Shown here: positions 8,672 through 17,584 of the stretch, piece by piece
Layout: each line of letters begins with the position of its first letter
How positions within the stretch are numbered: the first letter of the stretch is position 1
Source of the DNA: JADKAV01 sp963732355
GTDB taxonomy: Bacteria; Actinomycetota; Actinomycetes; S36-B12; UBA10799
Direction: 5' to 3'
Assembly (NCBI GenBank): GCA_963732355.1
Contig: CAVSZD010000007.1
Coordinates: 62,001-126,000 of the forward strand
Length of the DNA: 64,000 nucleotides
The notes under the pieces: generated by a model
What the model was told of the DNA's origin: nothing
Seen by the model: the letters and a program-made list of their open reading frames with translations, nothing else
Databases searched by the model: none
Position numbers and translations under genes: made by a program

Positions 8672-9999
8672 ACCTTGACCTCTTCCCTCTTGGCGGCTGC
8701 CTGGCCGACCCCTGCGAACTTGCCACCGGAACCGCTCTCAGCCAGCTCGTATGCCGACTCTGCGTGGGTGGTGAGGTCGATACCGGCGACCTCGTCCTCC
8801 TCGGGAATACGCATCCCCATGGTCTTGTGGATCGCCAGGCCGATGATCGTGGCCAGGACGAACGAGTAGACCATCACGGTCACGGCTGCGATCAGCTGCG
8901 ACCAGAACTGGGTCAGCCCGCCGCCATAGAACAGGCCGTTCACGCCGGCCGGAGCAGCCTCGGTTGCCAGGAAGCCGATCAGCAGAGTGCCGACCAGACC
9001 ACCGACGAGGTGAACTCCGACCACATCGAGGGAGTCGTCGTATCCCAGGCGGTACTTCAACCCGACGGCTAGGGCGCACAGCACCCCTGCCACAGCACCC
9101 AGCAGGATCGCTCCCACAGGGCTCACCGACGAACAAGCAGGCGTGATTGCGACCAGCCCTGCCACGACGCCTGATGCTGCGCCCAAGCTGGTGGCGTGGC
9201 CGTCACGGACCTTCTCCACGAGCAGCCAGCCGATCGCCGCTGCACAAGTGGCGATGAAGGTGTTCATGAACACGACGGCAGCGGTGTTGTTGGCGGCCAG
9301 TGCTGATCCTGCGTTGAAGCCGAACCAGCCGAACCACAGCAGACCGGCGCCGATCATGACCAGCGTCAGGTTGTGCGGCTTCATCGGCGTCTTCGGCCAG
9401 CCGAGACGCTTGCCCACGATCAACGCGAGAGCAAGACCTGCGGCACCGGCGTTGATGTGCACCGCCGTTCCACCGGCGAAATCGATGGCCGGGGTTCCGC
9501 GTAGCGGACCGAGACCCTCGAAGATCCAGCCGCCGGCGGCCCACACCCAGTGCGCGACCGGGAAGTAGACCAGGGTGGCCCAAATCCCTGCGAACAACAT
9601 CCAGGCACCGAACTTCACGCGATCAGCGATTGCACCGGCAATCAGCGCCACCGTGATCGTCGCGAACATCGCCTGGAAGGCCACGAACGCCATGGCCGGG
9701 TACACAGCCTCAGGGTCATCGGTCATCAGGCCGTTGAGCCCGGCGAATTCGGTGATGCTGCCCAGCAGGCCGTTGCCGATGTCTGTGCCGAACGTCATCG
9801 AATACCCGTACAGCACCCACAGGATGCCGACGAGGAACACTGCCCCCATCACCATCATCATCATGTTCAGCACGGCCTTCGCACGTGTCATGCCGCCGTA
9901 AAAGAACGCTAGGCCAGGCAACATGAGCAGTACGAGGGCGGCGCTGGTGAGAATCCAGGCGGTATCGCCTGCACTCAAGACGGACTCTTCCATCGTCAC
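8668..9999 (-). CDS. amt: Ammonium transporter Amt
   Basis: Polytopic membrane protein of 443 residues with about 11 membrane segments that moves ammonium/ammonia into the cell. Family marks include AFFYGGMTRAKAVLN, the segment DFAGGTAVHINAGAAGLA containing a pore histidine, and LDVVGVHLVGGLVGTLL with the second one. The C-terminal tail (RIPEEDEVAGIDLTTHAESAYE) is the part that contacts PII. Two starts are possible: the GTG at 9999 and the ATG at 9993; AAAGGAG lies 4 and 10 bases upstream respectively. First gene of the amt-glnB-glnD operon, with a GlnR-type operator upstream. Confidence 0.96.
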   Translation of the reverse strand: MTMEESVLSAGDTAWILTSAALVLLMLPGLAFFYGGMTRAKAVLNMMMMVMGAVFLVGILWVLYGYSMTFGTDIGNGLLGSITEFAGLNGLMTDDPEAVYPAMAFVAFQAMFATITVALIAGAIADRVKFGAWMLFAGIWATLVYFPVAHWVWAAGGWIFEGLGPLRGTPAIDFAGGTAVHINAGAAGLALALIVGKRLGWPKTPMKPHNLTLVMIGAGLLWFGWFGFNAGSALAANNTAAVVFMNTFIATCAAAIGWLLVEKVRDGHATSLGAASGVVAGLVAITPACSSVSPVGAILLGAVAGVLCALAVGLKYRLGYDDSLDVVGVHLVGGLVGTLLIGFLATEAAPAGVNGLFYGGGLTQFWSQLIAAVTVMVYSFVLATIIGLAIHKTMGMRIPEEDEVAGIDLTTHAESAYELAESGSGGKFAGVGQAAAKREEVKV

Positions 10000-10061
10000 G
10001 CCACTCCTTTTCTTCCCAACGGGTGTCTCCCTGAAGGATGTAAGAAGCCTTACCCGTGCGT

Positions 10062-10131
10062 GTTTCGCAACCGCAGGTCGGAGGTTTCGCCGTTGTGACA
10101 GAAGGGCGGGTTCGCGTTAACTCTATGTTTC
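10062..10131 (-). promoter_or_regulatory. GlnR-type operator upstream of amt
   Basis: Read on the minus strand, GTCAC (10095-10099), six bases, GAAAC (10084-10088), six bases, CCTGC (10073-10077), six bases, GAAAC (10062-10066). This follows the known Streptomyces GlnR pattern gTnAc-n6-GaAAc-n6 repeated, with one weak half-site. A second copy, GAAAC-n6-TTAAC, lies further upstream (10116-10131). The elements sit 63-132 bases before the amt start, in the gap after ftsY. Binding by GlnR is inferred; the regulator gene is not in this window. Confidence 0.65.
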
Positions 10132-10149
10132 GTGCTCTTGGCGTACCGA

Positions 10150-11290
10150 TCAGTCGAGCAGGGCGCTGACGAACGCCTCCGGGTCGAAAGGCGCGAGGTC
10201 GTCGGGGCCCTCGCCCAGACCCACAAGTTTCACGGGCACACCCTAGTTCCTTCTGAACCGCCACCACAATGCCGCCCTTGGCCGTGCCGTCCAGTTTGGT
10301 CAGGACCACACCGGTCACATCGACGACCTCGCTGAAGACCCGGGCCTGCGCCAGGCCGTTCTGGCCGGTGGTCGCGTCCAGGACCAGTAGCACCTCGTCG
10401 ACTGGACCCTGCTTGTTCACGACCCGCTTGATCTTGCCCAGTTCGTCCATCAGGCCGACCTTGGTGTGAAGCCTTCCCGCCGTGTCGATGACCACGCAGT
10501 CAGCCTGTTCAGCGTTGGCCTCGGCCACCGCGTCGAACGCCACGGCCGCGGGGTCGGAGCCCTCTGGGCCCCGCACTACCCGAGCACCCACCCGGTCACC
10601 CCAGGTCTGCAGTTGCTCAGCAGCTGCAGCCCGGAAGGTGTCGGCGGCCCCCAGCACAACCGTGTGCCCATCGGCCACCAGGACCCGGGCGAGTTTGCCG
10701 GTGGTCGTGGTCTTGCCGGTCCCGTTCACCCCGACCACCATAATCACCGCGGGCCGCTCGCCCTGACGGGAAGCGATCAGCGACCTGTCCGTTGTGGGTC
10801 CCACCAGCGCCAGCAACTCCTCGTGCAGCGCGACCTGCCAGTCGACCTCCCCCTCAACCCGCAGTCGGGTGCGCAACCGATCCACCAGGTCTGAAGAGGC
10901 CTCAACCCCCAAATCAGACATGATCAGGGTGTCCTCGATCTCCTCCCAGGTGGCCTCATCGATCTTGTCGCTGCTCAGCAGGGCAAGCAGCCCTCGCCCG
11001 ATGGCGCTGTTGGACCGGGCCAGCCGGGCACGAAGGGCGGCAAGGCGCCCCTTGGTCGGTTTGGGGCGCTCGATCTCAAGGGTGGGTGCCGAGGGTTGCT
11101 CGGGCAGCGTGATGTCCTCGATGCTCGGCAGCGCCGAGTCCCGGGGTTCGGAGGCGTCGTCCCCGACGCCAGGGATGATCTCCGGCGGTTCAACCGGTTT
11201 CGTGCGCCCGGCCACCAGCCGGATCCCGAGGACTAGTGCAATAACGGCAAGGACGACGCCGATGACGGCGTAAATGACCACAGTTTCCAC
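10150..11290 (-). CDS. ftsY: SRP receptor FtsY, 1-base frameshift near the 3' end
   Basis: Membrane-associated SRP receptor GTPase. From the GTG at 11290: one N-terminal membrane segment (residues 4-24), an acidic linker, then the NG domain with P-loop VVGVNGTGKTTTTGK, DTAGRLHTK and LTKLDGTAKGG. After VAVQKELG (about 10241) the frame breaks; the expected ending VPVKLVGLGEGPDDLAPFDP to ALLD continues in the next frame to the TGA at 10150. Removing the base at 10240 gives exactly 380 codons. As written, the frame would run on into amt. FtsY is essential, so an assembly or sequencing error is the likeliest cause. Confidence 0.92.
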
Positions 11291-11342
11291 CAGACCAGTG
11301 TGACCGACGAACAGTGCCCGCCGACCAGGTGGGCAGGCAGGC

Positions 11343-14300
11343 TCACACCGGCTGCAATTGCCGCATCCGCTGGCTGATGACCTGGGTGACCCCGGCGCGC
11401 ATCGTGACACCGTACAGGGCATCGGCCATTTCCATGGTGCGCTTCTGGTGGGTGATCACCAGCAACTGCGATGTCTCGCGCAACTCCTCCAGTAGGCCCA
11501 TGAGCCGTCCCAGGTTGACGTCGTCGAGGGCAGCCTCGACCTCGTCGAGCAGGTAGAAGGGCGATGGTCGCGCCTTGAACAGGGCGACCAGGAATGCGAC
11601 GGCCGTCAGGCTGCGCTCGCCGCCGGACAGCAACGAGAGGCGCTTGATCTTCTTGCCGGGCGGCCGGGCCTCAACCTCCACTCCGGTGGCCAGCATGTCT
11701 TCGGAGTCGGTGAGGACCAAGCGCCCTTCACCGCCGGGGAACAACCTGGAGAACGTGTGCTCGAACTCGCGAGCCACGTCGGCATAAGCCTCCGCGAACA
11801 CCTGCTGCACGCGCGCGTCCACGTCGGCGACGATGTGCAGCAGATCCTCTCTGCTCTTCTTGACGTCCTCGATCTGGTTGACCAAGTGGGTGTGCCGCTC
11901 CTCCATCGCGGCGAACTCCTCGAGCGCCAAGGGGTTCACCCGGCCGAGCAGTGCCAAACCGCGCTCTGCCTCCTTCAGCCTGCGCTGCTGGAATGCTCGG
12001 TCGTAAGTGGTGTCGGGCTCCCCGCTCGGGCCTGGGATCGGCTGGTCCGGACCGTACTCCGCGACCAGATCGTCCACGGTGAGACCGAAGTCTTCCAGTG
12101 CCTTCTCCGTCAACTGGTCCAACGTCGCGCGCTTGCCGGCCCGCAGCACCTCATCGCGGTGTACATCCTGAGTCAGGCGCTCGACCTCACCGGCCAACTC
12201 CAGCGCGCCAGCACGGGCCTTGGCGTGTTCACGCTGCTGCTGGGCCTGCTCGGCCTCCAGGGTGTTCAGTGCGGTGTCGGCCGCGGCCGCGTCGTGCTCC
12301 ACCAGCGCACACGTCCTGCGGGCCAGTTCTTCGAGCCTGCCCAGCGTCACAAGTGCGCTTTCCCGCTCGATACGCCGCCGGGCTGCGGCCTGCACCGCCT
12401 CACGAGCCTGCTCGGTCTGCTCGACCAGTTCCCGGTGCCGCTTGCCCAGACCCTCGAGTCGCTCCTGGGCGGAGCGGGCATTGAGGCTGGCCTCGTGGTG
12501 GGAACTGCGGGCCTGCTCCTGCTCGGTCAACAGCGACTGGAGGCGGCTGCGGTCCAGTTCCGGCGCACCGGCCTGTGCCAGTTCGGATCCGCGCAGCACT
12601 GCCCGGTCCAGCTCCTCGATCTGCGCAGCCAACTCCTGCTCGACCTGGGCACGCTCAATCGCGTGCTGCTCGAGCCGCGTGGCGGTGGCGTGGGCACGCC
12701 GGCGCAGGTGCACATCCCGTTCGGCGGCCGCCGCGGAGGCGGCCTGGTGGGCAGCCACCTGGTTGCGCATCTCATCGCGGGTCTGTCGGGCGGCGGCGAA
12801 GCGCTCCTCCACCCTGGTGACGTGATCCACTGCTCGGCGCCAGCACCCCTCGGTGGAGACCAGTTCGTCGGTGGCCTGCTCCAAGGCGTTGCGCAGCGCG
12901 ATGGAATTGGCGCCCTCGGCTCCCTGGGCAGCAGTTCCGCGGCCCAGCGTCTGACCTTCAAGGGTCGCCACCAAGGCGGTCGGCTTCTCGGCCACGAGGG
13001 CCGCCGCCTCATCCATGTCGGCCGCCACGAACGCGTCGTGCAGCATCGCGGCCAGCGCCCCCCGGATGGTCTCAGGGCCCTGGACGTAGGTCAGGGCGGC
13101 CCGCGGGTCCGGAGCCGAGTTCGGCTGCGCCAGCCCACCCAGAACCAGCCTTGCCGACGCACTCGGGTCGATCCCGGCGAGCACCTGTGCAGGATCCACG
13201 CCCGACTTCAGGACAGTGGCACGGGCATGCGCGCCCAAGAGCGCGGCGATCGCCTTCTCATACCCGGGCCTGACCCGCATGAGCCCGTCGAGCGGACCGT
13301 CGTGCAGGTGCCCGGCGATCTCCTCAACGGACTCGCTGGACAACGCCGAGCGCAGCGCCTCGCATCGTGCGGTGAGCGAGGCCCGCTTCTGCTCCTGGCT
13401 GGACAACTCGGCGCGGGCCAGGGCCAACGCCTTGTCTGCAGCCGCCAACTGCTCGTCGACCTCGGACATGTCCGGGCCGTCGTCCACCTGATCAACCTCA
13501 GGAAGTTGCGCGACGGCTTGCGCAGCCTCGTGAGCCTCCGCCTGCACGAGTTCGGCCTGCTCGGCCAAGCCGTGGGCGCGTGAACGGGTCGCTTCCACCA
13601 GTCGCTGCGCCCCGGCCACGGCCTGCTCCGCAGCGGCGACTTCTTGGCGGTACTGGGTCAAGGCCGCATCGGCAGCGTCCACCCTCGACTGTTCCTCGCG
13701 GACTTGACGTCCCAGGTCCTCGGCACGTTCGCGGGCCTCTACGTACTCGGCACGGGCCTGGTCGGCGACCTCGGAGGCAGATCGCACCTCGAGTCCTGCT
13801 GACTCGCTCTGGCGCTGCAGATCCTCGGGATCCACCGCGAAACTGAACTCCAACTGCTCGCGCTCCAAGGACCTGCGCCGCTCGACGATCAGGGCCACGA
13901 GCCCCAGCAGACGCTCGCGCAACCGTGTCACATCCAAGGACCGGCTGCGGGCGTGGTGCAGGCGGGGTGCGGCATCCACAAGTGCCGCGTCGAGCTCCGA
14001 CTCCAAGGCACGCGCTTCCTCGAGCCGGGCTTCCACCTGCTGACGGGCCTCGATGGCAGCGCTCTCGTCGGCCTGCTCCTGTTCGAGGTCGCGGCGCACC
14101 CCCGCGATGTCATCAGCGAGCAGCCGCAGCCGGGCATCACGCACATCGGCCTGGATCGTGGCCGCCCGACGAGCAACCTCGGCCTGTCGGCCCAACGGCT
14201 TGAGTTGTCGGCGCAACTCGGCGGCCAGGTCGGTGAGCCTGCCGAGGTTCTGCTGGATCTGCTCGAGTTTGCGAAGGGCCTTCTCCTTGCGGCGGCGGTG

Positions 14301-14807
14301 TTTGAGAACTCCGGCTGCTTCCTCGATGAAGCCGCGGCGGTCCTCGGGACTGGCGTGCAGGATCGCGTCGAGTCTTCCCTGGCCGACGATCACGTGCATC
14401 TCCCGGCCGATCCCGGAGTCGGCCAGGAGTTCCTGGACATCGAGCAGACGGCAGGTCTGGCCATTGATCGCGTATTCGGAACCACCGCTGCGGAACAACG
14501 TCCGGCGAATGCTGACCTCGGTGTAGTCGATCGGCAGCGCACCGTCGGAGTTGTCGATGGTGAGTTCCACCTCGGCCCGGCCCAAGGGCGCCTTCCCGGA
14601 CGTTCCGGCGAAGATCACGTCCTCCATCTTGCCCCCGCGCAGGCTCTTGGCACCCTGCTCGCCCATGACCCAGGCGATGGCGTCCACCACATTGGACTTG
14701 CCGGAGCCGTTGGGCCCGACGACACAGGTGATCCCTGGTTCGAGATCAATGGTCGTCGAGGACGCGAATGACTTGAAACCCTTAAGGGTCAGGCTTCGCA
14801 AATACAT
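11343..14807 (-). CDS. smc: Chromosome segregation protein SMC
   Basis: Condensin ATPase of 1154 residues that forms antiparallel coiled-coil dimers and compacts the chromosome with ScpA/ScpB. Walker A GPNGSGKSN is near the N-terminus; long heptad-rich coiled coils flank a central hinge; near the end come the ABC signature LSGGERSLTAVAF and Walker B FYLLDEVEAALDD. The ATG at 14807 (MYLRSLTLKGFKSFA) is preceded by GGAGG 6 bases upstream; the frame extends 30 codons further but adds nothing family-like. ftsY starts 52 bases downstream. Confidence 0.98.
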   Translation of the reverse strand: MYLRSLTLKGFKSFASSTTIDLEPGITCVVGPNGSGKSNVVDAIAWVMGEQGAKSLRGGKMEDVIFAGTSGKAPLGRAEVELTIDNSDGALPIDYTEVSIRRTLFRSGGSEYAINGQTCRLLDVQELLADSGIGREMHVIVGQGRLDAILHASPEDRRGFIEEAAGVLKHRRRKEKALRKLEQIQQNLGRLTDLAAELRRQLKPLGRQAEVARRAATIQADVRDARLRLLADDIAGVRRDLEQEQADESAAIEARQQVEARLEEARALESELDAALVDAAPRLHHARSRSLDVTRLRERLLGLVALIVERRRSLEREQLEFSFAVDPEDLQRQSESAGLEVRSASEVADQARAEYVEARERAEDLGRQVREEQSRVDAADAALTQYRQEVAAAEQAVAGAQRLVEATRSRAHGLAEQAELVQAEAHEAAQAVAQLPEVDQVDDGPDMSEVDEQLAAADKALALARAELSSQEQKRASLTARCEALRSALSSESVEEIAGHLHDGPLDGLMRVRPGYEKAIAALLGAHARATVLKSGVDPAQVLAGIDPSASARLVLGGLAQPNSAPDPRAALTYVQGPETIRGALAAMLHDAFVAADMDEAAALVAEKPTALVATLEGQTLGRGTAAQGAEGANSIALRNALEQATDELVSTEGCWRRAVDHVTRVEERFAAARQTRDEMRNQVAAHQAASAAAAERDVHLRRRAHATATRLEQHAIERAQVEQELAAQIEELDRAVLRGSELAQAGAPELDRSRLQSLLTEQEQARSSHHEASLNARSAQERLEGLGKRHRELVEQTEQAREAVQAAARRRIERESALVTLGRLEELARRTCALVEHDAAAADTALNTLEAEQAQQQREHAKARAGALELAGEVERLTQDVHRDEVLRAGKRATLDQLTEKALEDFGLTVDDLVAEYGPDQPIPGPSGEPDTTYDRAFQQRRLKEAERGLALLGRVNPLALEEFAAMEERHTHLVNQIEDVKKSREDLLHIVADVDARVQQVFAEAYADVAREFEHTFSRLFPGGEGRLVLTDSEDMLATGVEVEARPPGKKIKRLSLLSGGERSLTAVAFLVALFKARPSPFYLLDEVEAALDDVNLGRLMGLLEELRETSQLLVITHQKRTMEMADALYGVTMRAGVTQVISQRMRQLQPV

Positions 14808-14929
14808 TCCGAGCCTCCTGCCGCGCGTTGTTGAACCGCGGACCACAGCAGTCCGAGGGCGGGAAGAGTGCCAGACTAACCCGGACGGCTCAGCCACCCG
14901 GGAAGCGCCACGCGGACGCCGCAGATTGC

Positions 14930-15106
14930 CTAGGCCAGAACTGCGGGCTCTGACAACGACATGACCTCGTCGTCGAAGGTCGCTTGTTCGACGCGCAACG
15001 CGCTCACTTCAGCCTCGAGTTGGGCGACGCGGGCACGCAAAGACGCCAGTTCGGCAAGTAGCCGAGGGTCGAAGTGTGCGCCAGCGGTGAAAACCGCCTT
15101 TGCCAT
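14930..15106 (-). CDS. Small coiled-coil protein, 58 aa, unknown function
   Basis: A 59-codon frame from the ATG at 15106 to the TAG at 14930, with a strong GGGAGGA ribosome-binding site 4-5 bases before the ATG. The product begins MAKAVFTAGAHFDPRLL. The middle, LAELASLRARVAQLEAEV, has a leucine/valine heptad pattern typical of a short parallel coiled coil; the end is acidic. No membrane segment or signal is seen and I do not recognise the family. It lies between mutM and smc on the same strand, with an AT-rich stretch about 65 bases upstream that could be a promoter. It could be a dimerising adaptor; this is a guess. Confidence 0.75.
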   Translation of the reverse strand: MAKAVFTAGAHFDPRLLAELASLRARVAQLEAEVSALRVEQATFDDEVMSLSEPAVLA

Positions 15107-15225
15107 CAGGTCCTCCCAGATGAATGCGCCATGAGTTGCGCTTCAGGAATCTCCACCGCGGAAATCGCGGTATATATCAGATTGACATAACGCTGCGTGC
15201 ATCGTCAAGCACGAAGGGCCACGTG

Positions 15226-16050
15226 TCAGCCGCCGCGCTGGCACCTCGGACAACGAAACGATGAGCGGTTCGCGAACCGCTCCCGGACGATCGGGGTGCC
15301 GCATCGCGGACACGGCAGTCCTTCTTGGCCGTACGCGGCCAGGTCGCGCTGGAAGTAGCCACTACTGCCGTTGACGTTGACGTACAGCTGATCGAAAGAG
15401 GTGCCACCGGCCTCGACCGCCTTGCTCATAACGTCCTTGGCTGCGTCCAACAACTCCCCCAGCTTGCGCGCGCTCAGCCCCTGACCGGGTGTGCGCCAGT
15501 GCACACGTGCCTGCCACAGCGCCTCGTCGGCGTAGATGTTCCCGATGCCCGAAACCACAGACTGGTCCAGCAGAAGTGCCTTCACAGGCGCCGTGCGAGA
15601 CCGGAGGTTCGCGACCACGGCGCGCCGGTCGTACTCGTCGCTGAAGGGATCCGGTGCGACGTGGGAAAGAGTGGTCGGTGCGTCGGCCAGCAGCGTGTCG
15701 GCCCACATCCCGCCGAACGTGCGCTGATCGTCGAACAACAGCCTCAAATCGTCGAGCCCGAAATCGATCCGGGTGTGCTCACCGGCCGGCGCATCGACGC
15801 GGAATTGACCGGACATCCCCAAGTGGGCGACCAGAACGGTGCCGTCGTCGAGGTCCCACCAGATGAATTTGCCCCTGCGTCGCACACCACCGAGGCCACG
15901 ACCGGTGATCCGGTCTTGGAAGTCGACCGGGCCGCCCGGGTGGCGGCGGGTGGCGCGCAGGTGACGGACCTCGACGCGCTCAATCCGCTTGCCCGTGGTC
16001 CATTGCTCCAGACCCCTGCGAACCACCTCGACTTCGGGCAGTTCAGGCAT
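15226..16050 (-). CDS. mutM: Formamidopyrimidine-DNA glycosylase
   Basis: Base-excision repair glycosylase/AP lyase that removes 8-oxoguanine and formamidopyrimidines; 274 residues. The N-terminal Pro-Glu catalytic start is present (MPELPEVEVVRRGLE), as is the helix-two-turn-helix with SGIGNIYADEALW. The C-terminal zinc finger has four cysteines, CPRCGTPIVRERFANRSSF then CPRC. The ATG at 16050 is fixed by the need for Pro at position 2; it overlaps the end of rnc by 8 bases, a common actinobacterial arrangement. Confidence 0.97.
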   Translation of the reverse strand: MPELPEVEVVRRGLEQWTTGKRIERVEVRHLRATRRHPGGPVDFQDRITGRGLGGVRRRGKFIWWDLDDGTVLVAHLGMSGQFRVDAPAGEHTRIDFGLDDLRLLFDDQRTFGGMWADTLLADAPTTLSHVAPDPFSDEYDRRAVVANLRSRTAPVKALLLDQSVVSGIGNIYADEALWQARVHWRTPGQGLSARKLGELLDAAKDVMSKAVEAGGTSFDQLYVNVNGSSGYFQRDLAAYGQEGLPCPRCGTPIVRERFANRSSFRCPRCQRGG

Positions 16051-16741
16051 CGACCTGGTCGCGAAGTTGCTCGAAAGCGGTCTGGGCCGCCTCCTGCTCG
16101 GCGTGCTTCTTGGTGCGCCCGCTGCCGTGACCGTACAAGGCATCGCCCACACGGACCTGGGCCGAGAAGACACGGGAGTGATCCGGGCCTTCCCCGGTGA
16201 CCACGTACTCAGGCGGACCCTGGCCCATGGTCGCGACGAGTTCCTGCAAGCTGGTCTTCCAGTCCAGCCCGGCGCCCAGATCGCGCACCGTGCTGATCAA
16301 CTCCTCGAAGGTACTGAGGATGAACACTCGCGCACCTTCGACACCGAACTCCAGGTAGATCGCCCCAATGACCGCTTCCAGCGCGTCAGCCAGGATGGAG
16401 ACCTTCTCGCGACCTCCGGTGGTCTCCTCACCCCGGCCCAGCAGGATGTGTGTCCCGAGGTCGAGTTCGGCCGCCACCTGTGCCAGCGAGTTCGCGTTGA
16501 CGATGGCCGATCGCATCTTCGCCAGATGCCCCTCGGGCAGGTCCGGAAACTCCCGGTAAAGGTGGTCGGTGACGACCACGCCGAGAACCGCGTCACCGAG
16601 GAACTCGAGGCGCTCGTTGGTGGGGATCCGGCCGTTCTCGTAGGAGTAGGACCGGTGCACAAGGGCGAGTTCGAGTTCACCGGGCACGCCTGGGAGACCG
16701 AGTCGCTCGACGAGCGCTGGCAGATCGTCGGTGGACGACAC
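16043..16741 (-). CDS. rnc: Ribonuclease III
   Basis: Double-strand-specific endoribonuclease for rRNA processing and RNA decay. From the GTG at 16741 the protein has 232 residues: the catalytic RNase III domain with the signature NERLEFLGDAVLG and acidic LADALEAVIGAIY, followed by a double-stranded-RNA-binding domain ending GRTKKHAEQEAAQTAFEQL. The start is 8 bases after the rpmF stop codon; the frame runs further upstream inside rpmF but without family similarity. It overlaps mutM by 8 bases. Confidence 0.96.
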   Translation of the reverse strand: MSSTDDLPALVERLGLPGVPGELELALVHRSYSYENGRIPTNERLEFLGDAVLGVVVTDHLYREFPDLPEGHLAKMRSAIVNANSLAQVAAELDLGTHILLGRGEETTGGREKVSILADALEAVIGAIYLEFGVEGARVFILSTFEELISTVRDLGAGLDWKTSLQELVATMGQGPPEYVVTGEGPDHSRVFSAQVRVGDALYGHGSGRTKKHAEQEAAQTAFEQLRDQVDA

Positions 16742-16749
16742 GGCCGCTC

Positions 16750-16923
16750 TTAGACGTCCAGCACGCGGCGCTTGGCGTAGGTGCCGCAATCGGGGCACGC
16801 GGTGTGGGTCGGCTTGGGAGTGCCGCACTGCTTGCAGTTTGCGAGCACCGGCGCCGAGGTCTTCCACTGCGACCGGCGGGCCCTGGTGTTGCTGCGCGAC
16901 TTCTTGCGCTTCGGAACGGCCAC
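16750..16923 (-). CDS. rpmF: 50S ribosomal protein L32
   Basis: A 57-residue ribosomal protein. The start is the GTG at 16923 (VAVPKRKKSRSNTRARRSQW), directly after the DUF177 TAA with no spacer. It contains a four-cysteine zinc motif, CKQC and CPDC, so it is the zinc-binding form. It ends TYAKRRVLDV. In nearly all actinobacteria rpmF sits between the YceD/DUF177 gene and rnc, exactly as here. Confidence 0.96.
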   Translation of the reverse strand: MAVPKRKKSRSNTRARRSQWKTSAPVLANCKQCGTPKPTHTACPDCGTYAKRRVLDV

Positions 16924-17496
16924 TTACTTCTCCTTGGATACTTCGGCCTGCTCATCGAGCAGGTCGTTCTTGAGGGCGGACAGTGCTGCCCACCGTGGGT
17001 CACTGGTGTCGTGCTGGTGCGACGGGTCCTCCACGAGTTTGAACCCGCACTCCGCACACAAGCCGGGGCAGTCGTCGTCGCACAACGGAGCCAGCGGCAT
17101 CTCGAGGATCAACCCGTCGCGGATGGCCGGGCAAAGATCCAACAACTCGCCGTCGAGATGTGGTCCGAGTTCGCCCAGATCGTCGACCTCGGCCTCTTGA
17201 GCACTCCAGGCGTACAGCTCCTGCAGGGGTGCGGTGAGATCCAGGCGGACGGGGTCAAGGCAGCGGCTACAGACCGCATCGCCGGTCGTCCGGGCATCAC
17301 CGGTGACCAGTATTCCCTCGCGCACACTCTCCAGCATCACCTCGGCGGTGACCGGCTCTTCCTCGGCCACCGCGACGACCTCCGTGCGGACCCCGGGTCC
17401 GGCCGGCTGTTCCAGCGTCAGCCGCTGATACGCCCCGGGTTTGCCGAGCAATTGCTGCACGTCGACGACGAACGGCACACCGGCATTCGTGGTCAT
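16924..17496 (-). CDS. DUF177 (YceD) family protein
   Basis: A 190-residue protein from the ATG at 17496 (AAGGAA upstream). YceD/DUF177 proteins are linked to 23S rRNA accumulation and early ribosome assembly; here this is family knowledge. The sequence shows a CSRC pair in the middle and CPGLCAECG near the C-terminus, a typical actinobacterial metal-ligand pattern, followed by DPRWAALSALKN, the conserved end motif. Its stop abuts the rpmF start, so the pair is probably co-translated. Confidence 0.92.
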   Translation of the reverse strand: MTTNAGVPFVVDVQQLLGKPGAYQRLTLEQPAGPGVRTEVVAVAEEEPVTAEVMLESVREGILVTGDARTTGDAVCSRCLDPVRLDLTAPLQELYAWSAQEAEVDDLGELGPHLDGELLDLCPAIRDGLILEMPLAPLCDDDCPGLCAECGFKLVEDPSHQHDTSDPRWAALSALKNDLLDEQAEVSKEK

Positions 17497-17584
17497 CGCA
17501 GTTCCTTGGTTTCGTCGATCGGGCACACGTGCTCAAGGGCACGCCGATACCTGTGGCGTTGCGCCACCTGACAAGGGTAGCAAC

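Noticed and set aside
10230..10250. Programmed frameshift in ftsY
   Set aside because: No slippery heptamer or downstream stem is visible and the family is not known to use frameshifting.
11757..13583. 608-codon open frame on the plus strand
   Set aside because: Antisense to the coiled-coil part of smc; high GC leaves the opposite strand open. No family similarity or ribosome-binding site.
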